NCBI RefSeq assembly: GCF_000473045.1
Contig: NZ_AXAY01000049.1
Coordinates: 1 to 40,190, forward strand
DNA length: 40,190 bases
Reading direction: 5' to 3'
Source of the DNA: Bradyrhizobium sp. WSM3983
Lineage (GTDB): Bacteria > Pseudomonadota > Alphaproteobacteria > Rhizobiales > Xanthobacteraceae
The notes beneath the pieces are model-generated. The model did no database searches. It was not told where the DNA came from and saw only the letters and a list, made by a program, of their open reading frames with translations. Shown in pieces: positions 26,121 to 35,102 of the stretch (position 1 is its first letter; each line of letters opens with the position of its first letter). Made by a program: the position numbers and the translations under genes.

Positions 26121-27236
26121 ATGACACAAGCGTCCATCAAAGTCGGCATGATCGCGGAAGAGACAGGAGCACTTTCGTTCATGGGCCGCGCCAATGCCAA
26201 CGTGGCGAGGATGGTGATTGACGAGATCAACGCCAACGGCGGCCTGCTGGGGCGGAAGATCGAGCTCTATCTCGAGGACGGCGCAACGACCGACGCCGTC
26301 GCGGAGGCCAAGGCGGCCAAGCTTGTGGCGCAAGACAAGGTTGATGTGATCTTCGGCGGCATCTACAGCTCCACGCGGCAGGCCATCAAAGGCCCCGCCG
26401 TCGTGACGGGCAGGACGCTCTACGTCTACCCCGAGCAATACGAAGGGCAGGAATGCGACCCGCTGATCTTCTGCACCGGCCCGGTGCCGGCGCAGCAGCT
26501 CGACCCGCTCATTCCCTGGCTGATGCGCAAAACCGGAGCCAAGACATTCTATCTGCCGTCCGCAGACTACGTTTGGCCGCACGTGATGAACGAGAGGGTC
26601 CGCCGGCTCGTCACCGCCGCTGGCGGCAGCATCGTCGGCGAGGAATACTATCCCCTCGATCACGTGGAATACGGCGAGACGGTTGGGAGGATCATGTCCA
26701 GCGGAGCGGAGGTGGTGTTCAATACCATCGTTCCGCCCGGTGTCGTGCCGTTCTTCGCGCAACTCCATGACGCCGGTTTTCAGAACCGCGGCGGCCAGCT
26801 GATCTGCACCTATTTCGACGAGAACCTGCTCGGCTTGCTGCCGCCGCCGCATGTGGAAGGCCTCTACGGCTGCCTCGACTACTACCAGAACGTCAGCGAT
26901 CCCTTCAGCAAGACGCTGCTCAGCGCATACGACAAACGCTATCCCGGCAAGGAGCAGTTCACGGGCGGCAGCGCCTGCTCCGGCCTTTACCGAGGGATGA
27001 AGCTCTGGGCGGCGGCCGTGAACGAGGCGGGCTCGCTGCGCCAGGAGGACGTCATCGCGGCGCTTGATCACGCAAGGATCGCCGAGGGGCCGGGCGGTCC
27101 GGCGGAAATGGTTCCCGGCCAGCACCACGTGCGCATGAACATGTACATCGCCCAAGCGAAGAATGGCCGTTTTGAGATCGTCGAGAGCCTGGAGGCCCTC
27201 GACCCGAACGAGGCGATGGTGCCGTTCGCCGCGTAG
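26121..27236 (+). CDS. Leaderless AmiC/UrtA-like periplasmic-binding-fold protein
   Basis: A 371-residue protein of the branched-chain amide/urea binding family (type I periplasmic-binding fold). It starts TQASIKVGMIAEETGALSFM and continues with NANGGLLGRKIELYLEDGAT and FGGIYSSTRQAI. True transport proteins of this class carry a signal peptide before this point; here the first beta strand begins at residue 6 and no hydrophobic leader is encoded, so the protein is likely cytosolic like AmiC, the amide sensor. The gene is followed after 44 bases by a class III cyclase. A sensor role is therefore more likely than transport. Confidence 0.85.
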   Translation: MTQASIKVGMIAEETGALSFMGRANANVARMVIDEINANGGLLGRKIELYLEDGATTDAVAEAKAAKLVAQDKVDVIFGGIYSSTRQAIKGPAVVTGRTLYVYPEQYEGQECDPLIFCTGPVPAQQLDPLIPWLMRKTGAKTFYLPSADYVWPHVMNERVRRLVTAAGGSIVGEEYYPLDHVEYGETVGRIMSSGAEVVFNTIVPPGVVPFFAQLHDAGFQNRGGQLICTYFDENLLGLLPPPHVEGLYGCLDYYQNVSDPFSKTLLSAYDKRYPGKEQFTGGSACSGLYRGMKLWAAAVNEAGSLRQEDVIAALDHARIAEGPGGPAEMVPGQHHVRMNMYIAQAKNGRFEIVESLEALDPNEAMVPFAA

Positions 27237-27280
27237 CTCGGCCGGGGCCGATAGCGTAGTCGTCAGGTAGGGTGCATGAG

Positions 27281-28786
27281 ATGAGTGTCCCGTCTCCGGT
27301 CAACGAGAGTCTCCTGAGCCAGCGCCTCGGCGCGCTCGGATTAGCAAGAAGCTGGGCACCGAACGTTCTCCCGGAGCTCGAACGCTTCATCCGTACCGCC
27401 GACGACTATGATCTCTTTCGCGTCAATCCCATCCAATACGGCGGCGCCGTCGACCTGCCCGAGGCGGACGCGATAGAGCTGTTCGTGCACGCGGCCAAGG
27501 TGGGCCTGTTCGAGATGGACTGGCTGCTCATCTGCGCCTATTGCCCGCAGGTCGCCGGCAGCTTTCGCGAGCTCGACCAGGTCCATCCACGCTTTCAGTG
27601 CGCGTTCTGCAACGCCATCAACGATGCGGCGCTGGATGACTACATTCAGGTCGCCTTTACGGTCTCGAGCGGCGTGCGCGACATCATATTCCGCCATCCC
27701 GAAATGCTGTCTGTCGAGGATTTTTACCTGCGCTACAACTTTTCCAAGGGCTTCATCGCTCCGCACGGGATGACGCACCAGCAGCTCGTTGCTGCGCTCT
27801 CACGGGGATTCGCCGATATTGAGGCCTATGAGCACCGCAGCTTCGACTTCGAGGTCACAGCTGGCCGCTTCGAGGTGCTGGACCTGAGCCACAAACTCCT
27901 TCTGGTCTTCTTCGCGGATGGGGAGCCGGCAGACCCGCAAGAGACGTTGGTCCAGCTCGAGTCGGGCCGCCTTCTGGTACCGGACCGGCCTACGGCACCG
28001 AGAGACATGGTCCTCGGCGACGGACGCTTTTCGTTCCGGCAGACGGCCGATCTCAGCCCCGGCAAGCACACCATCCGAATCGAGAACCGCACCGGCGATC
28101 GCGGTCGCTTCTGGTTCGTCCAGTTTCCCTTCGGTTTCGAGCCTCATCTGGTCGAATACGAACCGTTCCTTTCCGGCAGGCGGTTGTTGCTGACCCCGAG
28201 CTTCCGCGAACTCTACAAGGCGCAGCTGGTGGATGAGGGCGAGACCCTCAAAGTCTCAGACATGACTTACCTGTTCACCGATCTGAAGCAGTCGACGCCG
28301 CTTTATGAAAGCGTTGGTGACGTGAACGCGTATTTTTTGGTTCGTCAACACTTCGAGATCTTGAACAAGATCATCCGGGAACGATCCGGCACCATCATCA
28401 AGACGATTGGTGACGCGGTCATGGCCGGCTTCGAGCGTCCACAGGATGCCGTTCGCGCCTCCATCGAGATGATCGAAGAACTGTCGCGATTCAACCGGAC
28501 CGCTTCGCGGCCGCTGGGCCTCAAGGTCGGTGTCCACAAGGGTCGGGCGATTGCGGTGACGTTCAACGACCGGATCGACTATTTCGGACAGGACGTGAAT
28601 ATCGCCGCACGCGTGCAAGGTCTCGCCGACGTCGACGAAGTTTGCATCAGTGCAACGGTGATGGAGGCGCCGGGCGTCGGTGACATCGTCAATTCACGCT
28701 CGGTGTCGCGCAACTACGAGAACCTGAAGGGCATCGGTCAAAAGATGGAAGTCCATCGCATAACGATCATTCAGACGCAGACATAA
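27281..28786 (+). CDS. Class III adenylate cyclase with DUF5939 N-terminal region
   Basis: About 501 residues. The first two thirds match the DUF5939-type N-terminal region of adenylate cyclases. It contains cysteine pairs around ICAYC and QCAFC that could bind a metal, though that is a guess. Residues about 330-500 are the cyclase domain: TYLFTDLKQSTPLYESVGD with the first metal aspartate, KTIGDAVMAGF with the second, and FGQDVNIAARVQ. ATG 27281 follows an AGGTAGGG; a GTG nine bases earlier is possible. It forms a two-gene unit with the ligand-binding protein, suggesting ligand control of cAMP. Confidence 0.88.
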   Translation: MSVPSPVNESLLSQRLGALGLARSWAPNVLPELERFIRTADDYDLFRVNPIQYGGAVDLPEADAIELFVHAAKVGLFEMDWLLICAYCPQVAGSFRELDQVHPRFQCAFCNAINDAALDDYIQVAFTVSSGVRDIIFRHPEMLSVEDFYLRYNFSKGFIAPHGMTHQQLVAALSRGFADIEAYEHRSFDFEVTAGRFEVLDLSHKLLLVFFADGEPADPQETLVQLESGRLLVPDRPTAPRDMVLGDGRFSFRQTADLSPGKHTIRIENRTGDRGRFWFVQFPFGFEPHLVEYEPFLSGRRLLLTPSFRELYKAQLVDEGETLKVSDMTYLFTDLKQSTPLYESVGDVNAYFLVRQHFEILNKIIRERSGTIIKTIGDAVMAGFERPQDAVRASIEMIEELSRFNRTASRPLGLKVGVHKGRAIAVTFNDRIDYFGQDVNIAARVQGLADVDEVCISATVMEAPGVGDIVNSRSVSRNYENLKGIGQKMEVHRITIIQTQT

Positions 28787-29042
28787 ACGACCGCAGTGGT
28801 ACCGCGAGGCCAAGGCCGACGGTTCCTCGACGACAGACCGAAATCGTCCGCTCTGTGTGAAAAGCGTCGTTCTAGTCGCCCACCAGTCACTTCCGGTCTG
28901 CCCTCGATAGGCGGACGATTTTGGGAGCCTGCCCATGGGCAATCGCGTGGGGTTGATCCTTGGGGCGGTCCAATCGCGTACCGCCCTGTTTTCATGTGTG
29001 CTAGCTAGTTGGATAGCAAAATGGTAGCAGGAAAAGCAGATC

Positions 29043-29261
29043 ATGACTGACGATCAGGTCAATCTCGTCGTTCAGCACCTTTGCGAGCAATTGCACTTGG
29101 CGCTCCGGCTGAAGGGTAGCGAAGCACATCCACCAAACGCCAAGGATATTGGATTCGATCCTGCCTCTGTAAGAACCGTATTGCTGGCCGGGTTGCGTTC
29201 GGCGAGTGTCACGATCCACCACGAGACAGCCGGGGCGAGCGAAGAGCCGCCGTGGTCTTAA
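29043..29261 (+). CDS. Small hypothetical protein
   Basis: A 72-residue frame beginning MTDDQVNLVVQHLCEQLHLA, with a purine-rich GGAAAAG upstream of the ATG. It is mildly acidic with an amphipathic N-terminal helix and shows no known domain. The flanks (28787-29042 and 29262-29505) have no other convincing gene. It may be one of the small orphan proteins common in this genus. Confidence 0.4.
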   Translation: MTDDQVNLVVQHLCEQLHLALRLKGSEAHPPNAKDIGFDPASVRTVLLAGLRSASVTIHHETAGASEEPPWS

Positions 29262-29505
29262 AAGCAAAACCCGAGACAGAAGCTCCGCGCCAATTCTCAG
29301 TCGGGTCAAAAGCAGCGGTCAAGGCAAGTCGCCGGAGAATGCCCGGATCACACCAGACAGTCGACGCCGTGACCGCAGGAGCGATGTTCGGCTAGTCTAG
29401 TGGACCGCGAGCGGAAGTCGTTCGCTCGAGAGCCGAGCGAGACAGATCGCTCAGCCACAGTTCAGCATCATGCGATTCCAGAAGTTGCTCCTGATCAGAT
29501 CGATC

Positions 29506-30303
29506 TCACGCTGCTTTCACCAGCACGTCAGTCAACCAATCCGGTTCGGCGATCATAACTGAGTGGCCAGACGTGGTGTTTTCGAGCACGGTCCAGGACG
29601 TATCGGACTTGCACTCCCCTGCCGCTTTGTCCAAGGCGGCCAACTGGAATTTGGGTAAGCGGATGTAGGTCTTCTTCGCGACCTTTTCGCGTGCGCCGGA
29701 GAGCTTCACCGGTTGCAACCATGTGCCAATCGGTTGTGGGGTTACTTTCGATAGAACCCAGGCAACGTCTTTGGGGTCGCTAAAGGCCGCCGGAGGGAGT
29801 GCTTTGGGAGCTGGACGGCTGATCGCCCCCTCTTCTATCGGGAAGGAGACCAAGTCTCGGAATGACTGACCGTCGACGGGCTTTGTTGCATCAACCCAGA
29901 CGATAGATGACACACGGTTTCCGATGCGCTCAAGCGCGCCCGATGCGGGGCATCCGGCGTACGAATGGGCAACGAGGCAAATGTCTGTGAGGTCTTCCCA
30001 TTCTACCAGATTTGCGATGTCTGTGATGTGTGTGTCGAGATTTACGTCTTTGCTGAGGAGATGCGAGCGTTCTGCCAATCCCGTAAGTGTAAGCGCATAG
30101 ACCTTATGGCCTTGCTTTTCGAGCCTCTCGGTGACGCGATGCCAACACCAAGCTCCGTAAAAGGCCCCGCCAATAAGAACAAAAGTCTTGCGCGCGGATT
30201 GTTGAGCACGTGCGCTAATGCTTGATGAAGTTACCGAGACCGCGCTTACTCCGGCGGCGAGGCTGCCGATCAATCTGCGGCGGGTGACGTTTGACAAAGT
30301 CAT
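29506..30303 (-). CDS. Alpha/beta hydrolase with Tat-type signal (salicylate-esterase-like)
   Basis: A 265-residue alpha/beta-fold hydrolase. The N-terminus TRRRLIGSLAAGVSAVSV is a twin-arginine signal, with cleavage probably near SARAQQ, so it is exported. FVLIGGAFYGAWCWHRV is the typical first strand and oxyanion region, HSYAG carries the nucleophile serine, and SGHSVM near the C-terminus the catalytic histidine. It resembles plant-type methyl-ester hydrolases found in soil bacteria. The ATG at 30303 has a strong ribosome binding site (GGGAGGGAG), which decides against the longer open frame. Confidence 0.85.
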   Translation of the reverse strand: MTLSNVTRRRLIGSLAAGVSAVSVTSSSISARAQQSARKTFVLIGGAFYGAWCWHRVTERLEKQGHKVYALTLTGLAERSHLLSKDVNLDTHITDIANLVEWEDLTDICLVAHSYAGCPASGALERIGNRVSSIVWVDATKPVDGQSFRDLVSFPIEEGAISRPAPKALPPAAFSDPKDVAWVLSKVTPQPIGTWLQPVKLSGAREKVAKKTYIRLPKFQLAALDKAAGECKSDTSWTVLENTTSGHSVMIAEPDWLTDVLVKAA

Positions 30304-30713
30304 GAACTCCCTCCCTGCAAAAAATGTGGCGCAATACGAGTGCGACAATGTAATCGTCAAAATTGGATTCATGGAAGACAAGTTCGGCGGGCTTCGAAGG
30401 AATATTGTGGCCCGGCGGTGACTTCCGCCACGGGTCATTTTGGTCATCTCTGGCATGTCCGACGCACGTCCGGTTCGGAGGTGATTCCGGACACGCTGGT
30501 TCGAGGCAGAAGCCGCAACGGTGTTTGCTCAAGCAGGCCAGTTCGCATGCCTGCGTTAACCCTGTCTCTGATCTTATCCCGTAACCAGCGCCGGCTGGTT
30601 CAGCTCTGCCGCTAAGCCGCCTTATTGGATGTTTGCAATCGTTTCTCCGATTTTCGGGAGCTTATTTCCGGCAGGCTTGAGCGAGGCTTCTCGTTCGGAA
30701 AGCGTGGAATCAG
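30304..30713. other. Intergenic stretch without recognised genes
   Basis: About 410 bases between two divergent genes. Overlapping short frames exist on both strands, but none shows similarity or a good ribosome binding site. Promoters for both neighbours are expected here. Confidence 0.5.
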
Positions 30714-31160
30714 ATGAGAGTTGCTCTCATCCTTGTTGGCCTCGGAACGCTCGCGGTGATGGAGTTCGAGACACCGCCGCGCAGGACAAAGCCCGTGAAC
30801 GAGCCGCCCGCTCAGGTGACCGTCGGGTTACGCGCCTCAAACGATACGCTGACGACCGCAGACCGGCTCGAAATCCCGCACATGCAATTTGAAGCGCCGA
30901 AGCCGGTTTCCTCGAGCGAACCGATGCCTCCAGCCGATCAAACAGCTGCGCCAGAGCCTTCGAACATCATCGAGCAACACAAGCGCAGTGCAAGCGGGGG
31001 ACCATCCGTGGTCATGCTGCCCAGGCCTCGGCCTAGGCAGGGAACTTCCAAGGCAACTACGAGTGCCAACCGCGCCAAACCGGTCGCGAAGGTCTGCCGG
31101 TCAGGTGCCTTCGATGGCCTATTCAAAGCATTGAACCTGTCTACGGGATGCCAGACCTAG
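30714..31160 (+). CDS. Small proline-rich protein with N-terminal hydrophobic segment
   Basis: A 148-residue protein. The first 16 residues (MRVALILVGLGTLAVM) form a hydrophobic segment that may be a signal or anchor. The middle is rich in proline, alanine and serine, and the end (KVCRSGAFDGLFKALNLSTG) has two cysteines. No family is recognised. Its end overlaps the start of the transglycosylase frame by 13 bases, so the two may be co-transcribed and both act at the envelope. Confidence 0.55.
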   Translation: MRVALILVGLGTLAVMEFETPPRRTKPVNEPPAQVTVGLRASNDTLTTADRLEIPHMQFEAPKPVSSSEPMPPADQTAAPEPSNIIEQHKRSASGGPSVVMLPRPRPRQGTSKATTSANRAKPVAKVCRSGAFDGLFKALNLSTGCQT

Positions 31161-31924
31161 CCCAACGATTCCTCTGCATCGGTGAAATGGCCGACGGGAA
31201 CCCACGACTCCTCGCGCATAGGTCGGAGGAAACAGGCCGTGGCGGCGAAATCCGGCAACCTCGCCCGGACGAGCGAGGGTCCGTTGTCGCCGCGCGGGAC
31301 TGGCTGTCGGCGGAATCCATCACACTCGTTCTTGGAGTGGCGATCGGCCTAGCTTTCGTCGCAAGTTTTGTCCTGTTTCGCGACGCTCATTTGAACAGGA
31401 AACCGATCGACACGACGGCCGCCGAGGCGTTGGTCGAGCGCATTATCATAGCCGAGTCCAATGGTGACCCGAATGCAAGAAATAAGCGGTCGAGCGCGAC
31501 TGGCGCCGCCCAGTTTCTCAATGACACGTGGCTCGAAGCCATCCGAAGGCATCGACGCGATCTGATCCAGGGCCGCAGCGACAAGGAAGTGTTGGACTTG
31601 CGGCGAGATGCCGAGCTTGTGCGAGAGATCACCGCACGGCTGGTCGAGGAATATGCCGCGATGCTGAACAAGCGCGGTCTGCCGATTACGCCCGGTTCTC
31701 TCTATCTTGCCCATTTCGCGGGACCGGCGGGCGCCGTGGCTCTATTGTCCGGTGCAGAAACTGTCGATGCTGCTTCCCTCATGGCCGCCGCTGACGTGAC
31801 AGGTCGGACCACGCGCGAAAAGTTGGTCAACGCCAATCCGTTCCTCAAGGTGATGACGGTCGGCGATATCAAGAACTGGGCCGATCGCAAGATGGCAGTA
31901 GGCAAATCGGCGGGGCGCTCGTGA
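31148..31924 (+). CDS. Membrane-anchored lytic transglycosylase-like protein
   Basis: A 258-residue protein. Residues about 55-80 (ITLVLGVAIGLAFVASFVLF) form one membrane helix after a cytosolic, basic N-terminus, so the rest should lie in the periplasm. The segment IIIAESNGDPNARNKRSSAT then GAAQFLNDTWLEA matches the catalytic region of soluble lytic transglycosylase (SLT) domains, with the glutamate of AESNGD as the likely acid. Such enzymes cut the peptidoglycan glycan chain. The domain is short, so it may be a specialised form used in secretion or envelope remodelling. A start nearer the membrane helix is possible. Confidence 0.65.
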   Translation: MPDLAQRFLCIGEMADGNPRLLAHRSEETGRGGEIRQPRPDERGSVVAARDWLSAESITLVLGVAIGLAFVASFVLFRDAHLNRKPIDTTAAEALVERIIIAESNGDPNARNKRSSATGAAQFLNDTWLEAIRRHRRDLIQGRSDKEVLDLRRDAELVREITARLVEEYAAMLNKRGLPITPGSLYLAHFAGPAGAVALLSGAETVDAASLMAAADVTGRTTREKLVNANPFLKVMTVGDIKNWADRKMAVGKSAGRS

Positions 31925-32067
31925 AGCGAGACGTCCCCTGCGCTCGCGAATGCCGTGGACAAACCAGCAGCGCCACAGTAACTGCTATAAATTCCCGTCG
32001 TTTCACTCAATCCTCATCAGTTTGAGGAGATAGGTGCGGATTATCAGGTTTCGGCAATCGGATCACC

Positions 32068-32502
32068 ATGTCCTCTAGCTCCAACACCAGTATCGCCAAG
32101 AGAGCTCGCACGAAGGCCGAGGCGGATTTTGCCACTTGGCTCATGATGGCCAAGCTGGGTGGTTTCGATGACCTTCCGTCAAACGCACAAAGCTTTCTGA
32201 CAAACTATCGAACCCGACTTGAGACGATGAGCGAGGCCGAGTCCACGGCCCTGGCCGTTCGCGAGGTCTACAGCGCTTATTACAGCGAGATGGGAGGCGT
32301 GGGCGCGGCGCCGGAACTAAAGGCTCGCACACCAACGACAGGGGACAAAGGCGTGCGGTTCCAGAGTGGGCCTAAACCTCGGCCCGGTCTATCGGTTGCG
32401 CGCCATTCGACGAGGCCGATGATCGGAAAATCGCTTTCGGCACTGCTGATTTTCGCGAGCATGGCGGCACTGATTGTCGCATATAGATTTCTGACGCAGT
32501 AA
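32068..32502 (+). CDS. Hypothetical protein with C-terminal membrane anchor
   Basis: A 144-residue protein. The N-terminal two thirds are helical and polar (FATWLMMAKLGGFDDLPSNA), and the last 20 residues (ALLIFASMAALIVAYRFLTQ) form a single hydrophobic helix, so it looks tail-anchored. No domain is recognised. It follows the transglycosylase gene by 143 bases on the same strand. Confidence 0.55.
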   Translation: MSSSSNTSIAKRARTKAEADFATWLMMAKLGGFDDLPSNAQSFLTNYRTRLETMSEAESTALAVREVYSAYYSEMGGVGAAPELKARTPTTGDKGVRFQSGPKPRPGLSVARHSTRPMIGKSLSALLIFASMAALIVAYRFLTQ

Positions 32503-32746
32503 TAGCGCCAGCTAATTGTGTGCGGGTGAAGTAGCGCCGCTCACAGCAAATCGCGTCGCCGAGCTTCTCTGCCGTGCCCGCCAGCTCTAGCAGCGCCCGC
32601 CTCGGACCTCCGCCTCTACAAATACGCGATGTCCACGACGCCCGCCTTTTCCCCTGATAGCGATCAAATCGCGGACATCACGCAGTTCGCATTTGGGCCA
32701 ACAGCCGACATTGGCATTTCCCTTTTGGAGACCGGGTTGTTCAGGT

Positions 32747-33580
32747 TCACGTCGGATTTGGTTTTCCTGTCCCCTTGAGGGCTCGGGTCAATTCCCGGAC
32801 ATCTTTTAGCTCTTCGAGACCATCGACGACTGATATGACGCGTTCAGCGCCGGTCTTGCCGATGACAGACACCGCGAAGTTCATGAACTTGCGTTCGAGC
32901 GACGATCTCGACAGCGGGCGCTCCGCGTCGCCTTCGGTAACCTCCACGGTCTCACGCAAGGACTGACCATCCGTGAACACAATCTCTATGTTTGCGCCGC
33001 GTCCCTTGGGGAGTTTGGCTATGAGCGCCTCGCCGGGCTTCACCGATATTTTTTCCACCAGCGTCATCACGTCCTGGGCCCGCCAGCGATCCTTCTCGAA
33101 TTGAGCTACCGTCACATCGCCGTCGAGAAGAGCCATGGCGAGGCAGACCGGAAGACTATGGTCGGCGGTGCCCTTTGTCTGTGGTCGGAATTTCGCAGGA
33201 TCCGCAACGCGCTCGATTATTCCGGGATAGGTCTCAACCGTGATCGCCCGTATATCCTGTGTGCGGCCCTTGATCTTTGCAGAGAGCGACGCGCCAGCCT
33301 CTGCCACGGCCTGCAACTCGATCTGAATGGGAAAGCGTTTGAATGCCACCCGGGGCAGCCGATATCGTGCGAGCTCAAGGTCAACGGCAAAACCCTCCTT
33401 GCTAGGCTTCATTTTCGACGCCAGCCATTCCAACGTGCCGGACGGGCCGGTGAAGCCCTGCGCGGCGAGCCGTGTTGCGAAAACGCCGTCAGCCGCAGTG
33501 GCAGCAAGTCCCATAGCTTTCATCATGCTGATCGCGCCACTATTGACGACAAAGCTTGTGAAGCCACGGGCTCCGGATAT
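32747..33580 (-). pseudogene. MmgE/PrpD family protein, C-terminal part only
   Basis: The frame reads from about 33580 (LGISGARGFTSFVVNSGAIS) through AAQGFTGPSGTLEWL, EVETYPGIIERV-like and DHSLPVCLAMALLDG segments, matching the C-terminal half of the 2-methylcitrate dehydratase family. The first available ATG is at 33526, inside conserved sequence, and a TAG lies just before 33580 in frame, so the N-terminal half is missing. It could still be translated from an internal start, but a working enzyme is unlikely. Confidence 0.7.
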
Positions 33581-33595
33581 TCCAAGCGTCTACTT

Positions 33596-34341
33596 CTAAC
33601 GCGCTTGGAGATCGACTAGACTAGTGTTTAAACGGCCGCAGGCCTCCACAATGAGCGATGGCCTGCGGCCTGCGCGCACCGGCAGGAAGAACCCCGGCCG
33701 GCAGGACACCCAGCTCTGGCCATCGGGCGAGATGCCGCCGCCCGGCACGATCATAGCGGAGAACTTGTTCACCCAATTATGGCCATTGCGCGTGTAGGCC
33801 CTGCGGTCATCTCCGTCGATGCGGAGTTGGATGCGGTAGCCGTCGTACTTGACCTCGTGAATCCATTGAGACCCCGAAGGGGCCCTCATCTTCAGTGTTG
33901 CGAGCTGGGGTTTAATGAACCCTGGCATCGCTGCCAAAAGCGAAGTACACGAGGCGGTCCTGGTCGCCCCTGCCGAGGTCTGCCTGCAGTCTTCAGCGTT
34001 TTCTTTTCACGCTGAGGCGTCATTTTCGCCGGGCTCTCTTTCCCCGGTACCCCACGGGGGCCTAGCTGTTCTCGCTGGATGTCGTCTTCGGAGCGCTCAG
34101 GCTCCACGCCATTGATCGGATTCTTGAAGCGGCGGGTCCAGTCGTGGCCGCGCCGCGTGTAGACCTTGATGGCCTCGTTGGCGAGGTGGACCTGGACACG
34201 ATAGCCGTCGAACTTGATCTCATGAATCCAGCGCTTGCCCGACGGGACGCGCTCGATCGCGGTTGCCAGCGCCGGGGCGACGAAGCCGGGGAAGGGCGCC
34301 TTGACGCCGAGCGCTTCCGACTTTTCCCGTCGGAAAGCCAT
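33596..34341 (-). pseudogene. Two fused fragments of ATP-dependent DNA ligase (LigD type)
   Basis: Fragment one (34341 downward) reads PGFVAPALATAIERVPSGKR, then WIHEIKFDGYRVQVHLANEA, with the ligase lysine in EIKFDGYR. After RRFKN it loses the family pattern, but DLGRGDQDRLVYFAF appears in another frame near 33960. Fragment two (from about 33930) repeats the same region: PGFIKPQLATLKMRAPSGSQ, then WIHEVKYDGYRIQLRIDGDD. Both contain the adenylation lysine yet neither has the later nucleotidyltransferase motifs. They are remnants of two different ligases for end-joining repair brought together by deletion. Confidence 0.65.
33634..33670. repeat. Perfect 11-base inverted repeat
   Basis: GGCCGCAGGCC and GGCCTGCGGCC arms enclose a 15-base loop at the 3' end of the ligase fragment. 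It could be a former terminator hairpin, though no T-run follows on either strand. Confidence 0.5.
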
Positions 34342-34343
34342 GG

Positions 34344-34679
34344 TTACACGAGGCGCAAGCTGAACTGCCGCAGATCCTGTCCTGCGTAGCGATCGACGAA
34401 CTCCTGTAGGTGCGAGGGGACATTGCTCAGTTGCAGATTGCAGCGATGCTGGATTTCGCGGGCGACATCCTCGGAGACGTCTTCGGACCAGCGCTCGGCC
34501 GTGTTGAAGGCAATCACCCTGATCGGCCGGCGGTACTCGCCGGACATCAGATCCTGAATGACGGTTTCGAGGTCTGACGTTTCCAGATCGGTTTCGCGCC
34601 AGGCGCGCCCCGCTCTGCCGAAATCATCTGCCACCAGGTAGACGGTCGGCTCGTCGCTGGGGACGAGGGAGGGGTCCAA
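34344..34679 (-). CDS. Conserved small hypothetical protein
   Basis: A 111-residue acidic protein (TVYLVADDFGRAGRAWRETD, then DLMSGEYRRPIRVIAFNTAE). It is well conserved-looking in codon use and reads like an orphan protein common in rhizobia, but I recall no domain or function. The open frame begins at TTG 34679; the real start is uncertain and could lie a few codons either side. It sits next to the ligase fragments. Confidence 0.55.
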   Translation of the reverse strand: MDPSLVPSDEPTVYLVADDFGRAGRAWRETDLETSDLETVIQDLMSGEYRRPIRVIAFNTAERWSEDVSEDVAREIQHRCNLQLSNVPSHLQEFVDRYAGQDLRQFSLRLV

Positions 34680-34812
34680 CGCGACTGACGCATAAGTAAC
34701 TCCACGCCACAGAACCGGGATTCAAGTTGACGTGCCGTGATTCGTTCCAGTGTTTGGAAATGCCTGTCTCGCCAGCGCTTTTTATAGCGGTGAACGACTC
34801 AACGGAGGTAGC

Positions 34813-35044
34813 ATGGCAGTCAACAAGCCCACCGGCGACAACGCCCGCAAGGGCGCCGTGAAGAAACGTTCGCAAACGAAGACCACGATCGGCGGCGCTT
34901 CCGGTTGGACCAAGCGCGATAGATCGTCGGGCGAGTTCATGGCGGTCAAGAAGGCCGGGCAAGGCCAAGAAAGCTGCCAAGAAGTTCAAGGGAGTGCGGG
35001 CCGAAAAGAAAGCTGCAAAGAGGGCGCGGAAGACCGCTCGATAG
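34813..35044 (+). pseudogene. Small lysine/alanine-rich basic protein, frameshifted
   Basis: With a strong ribosome binding site (CGGAGG) the ATG at 34813 opens MAVNKPTGDNARKGAVKKRS, continuing GGASGWTKRDRSSGEFMAVK. At about 34956 one extra G shifts the frame: the next frame reads KAKKAAKKFKGVRAEKKAAK then RARKTAR and a TAG at 35042, a histone-H1-like basic tail. The intact ancestor would have been about 77 residues. If frame zero is used instead, the tail becomes an unrelated acidic sequence ending at 35106, overlapping the next gene. Confidence 0.6.
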
Positions 35045-35102
35045 GAACGGACTCCCGAATAACTCATTGGGGAGCCTATGGAGTCCGACTCTGGAGCTCA
35101 CA

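Noticed and set aside
29001..29309. Minus-strand frame of 102 codons opposite the small gene at 29043
   Set aside because: It lacks a good ribosome binding site and similarity; the plus-strand frame has a better start, though neither is certain.
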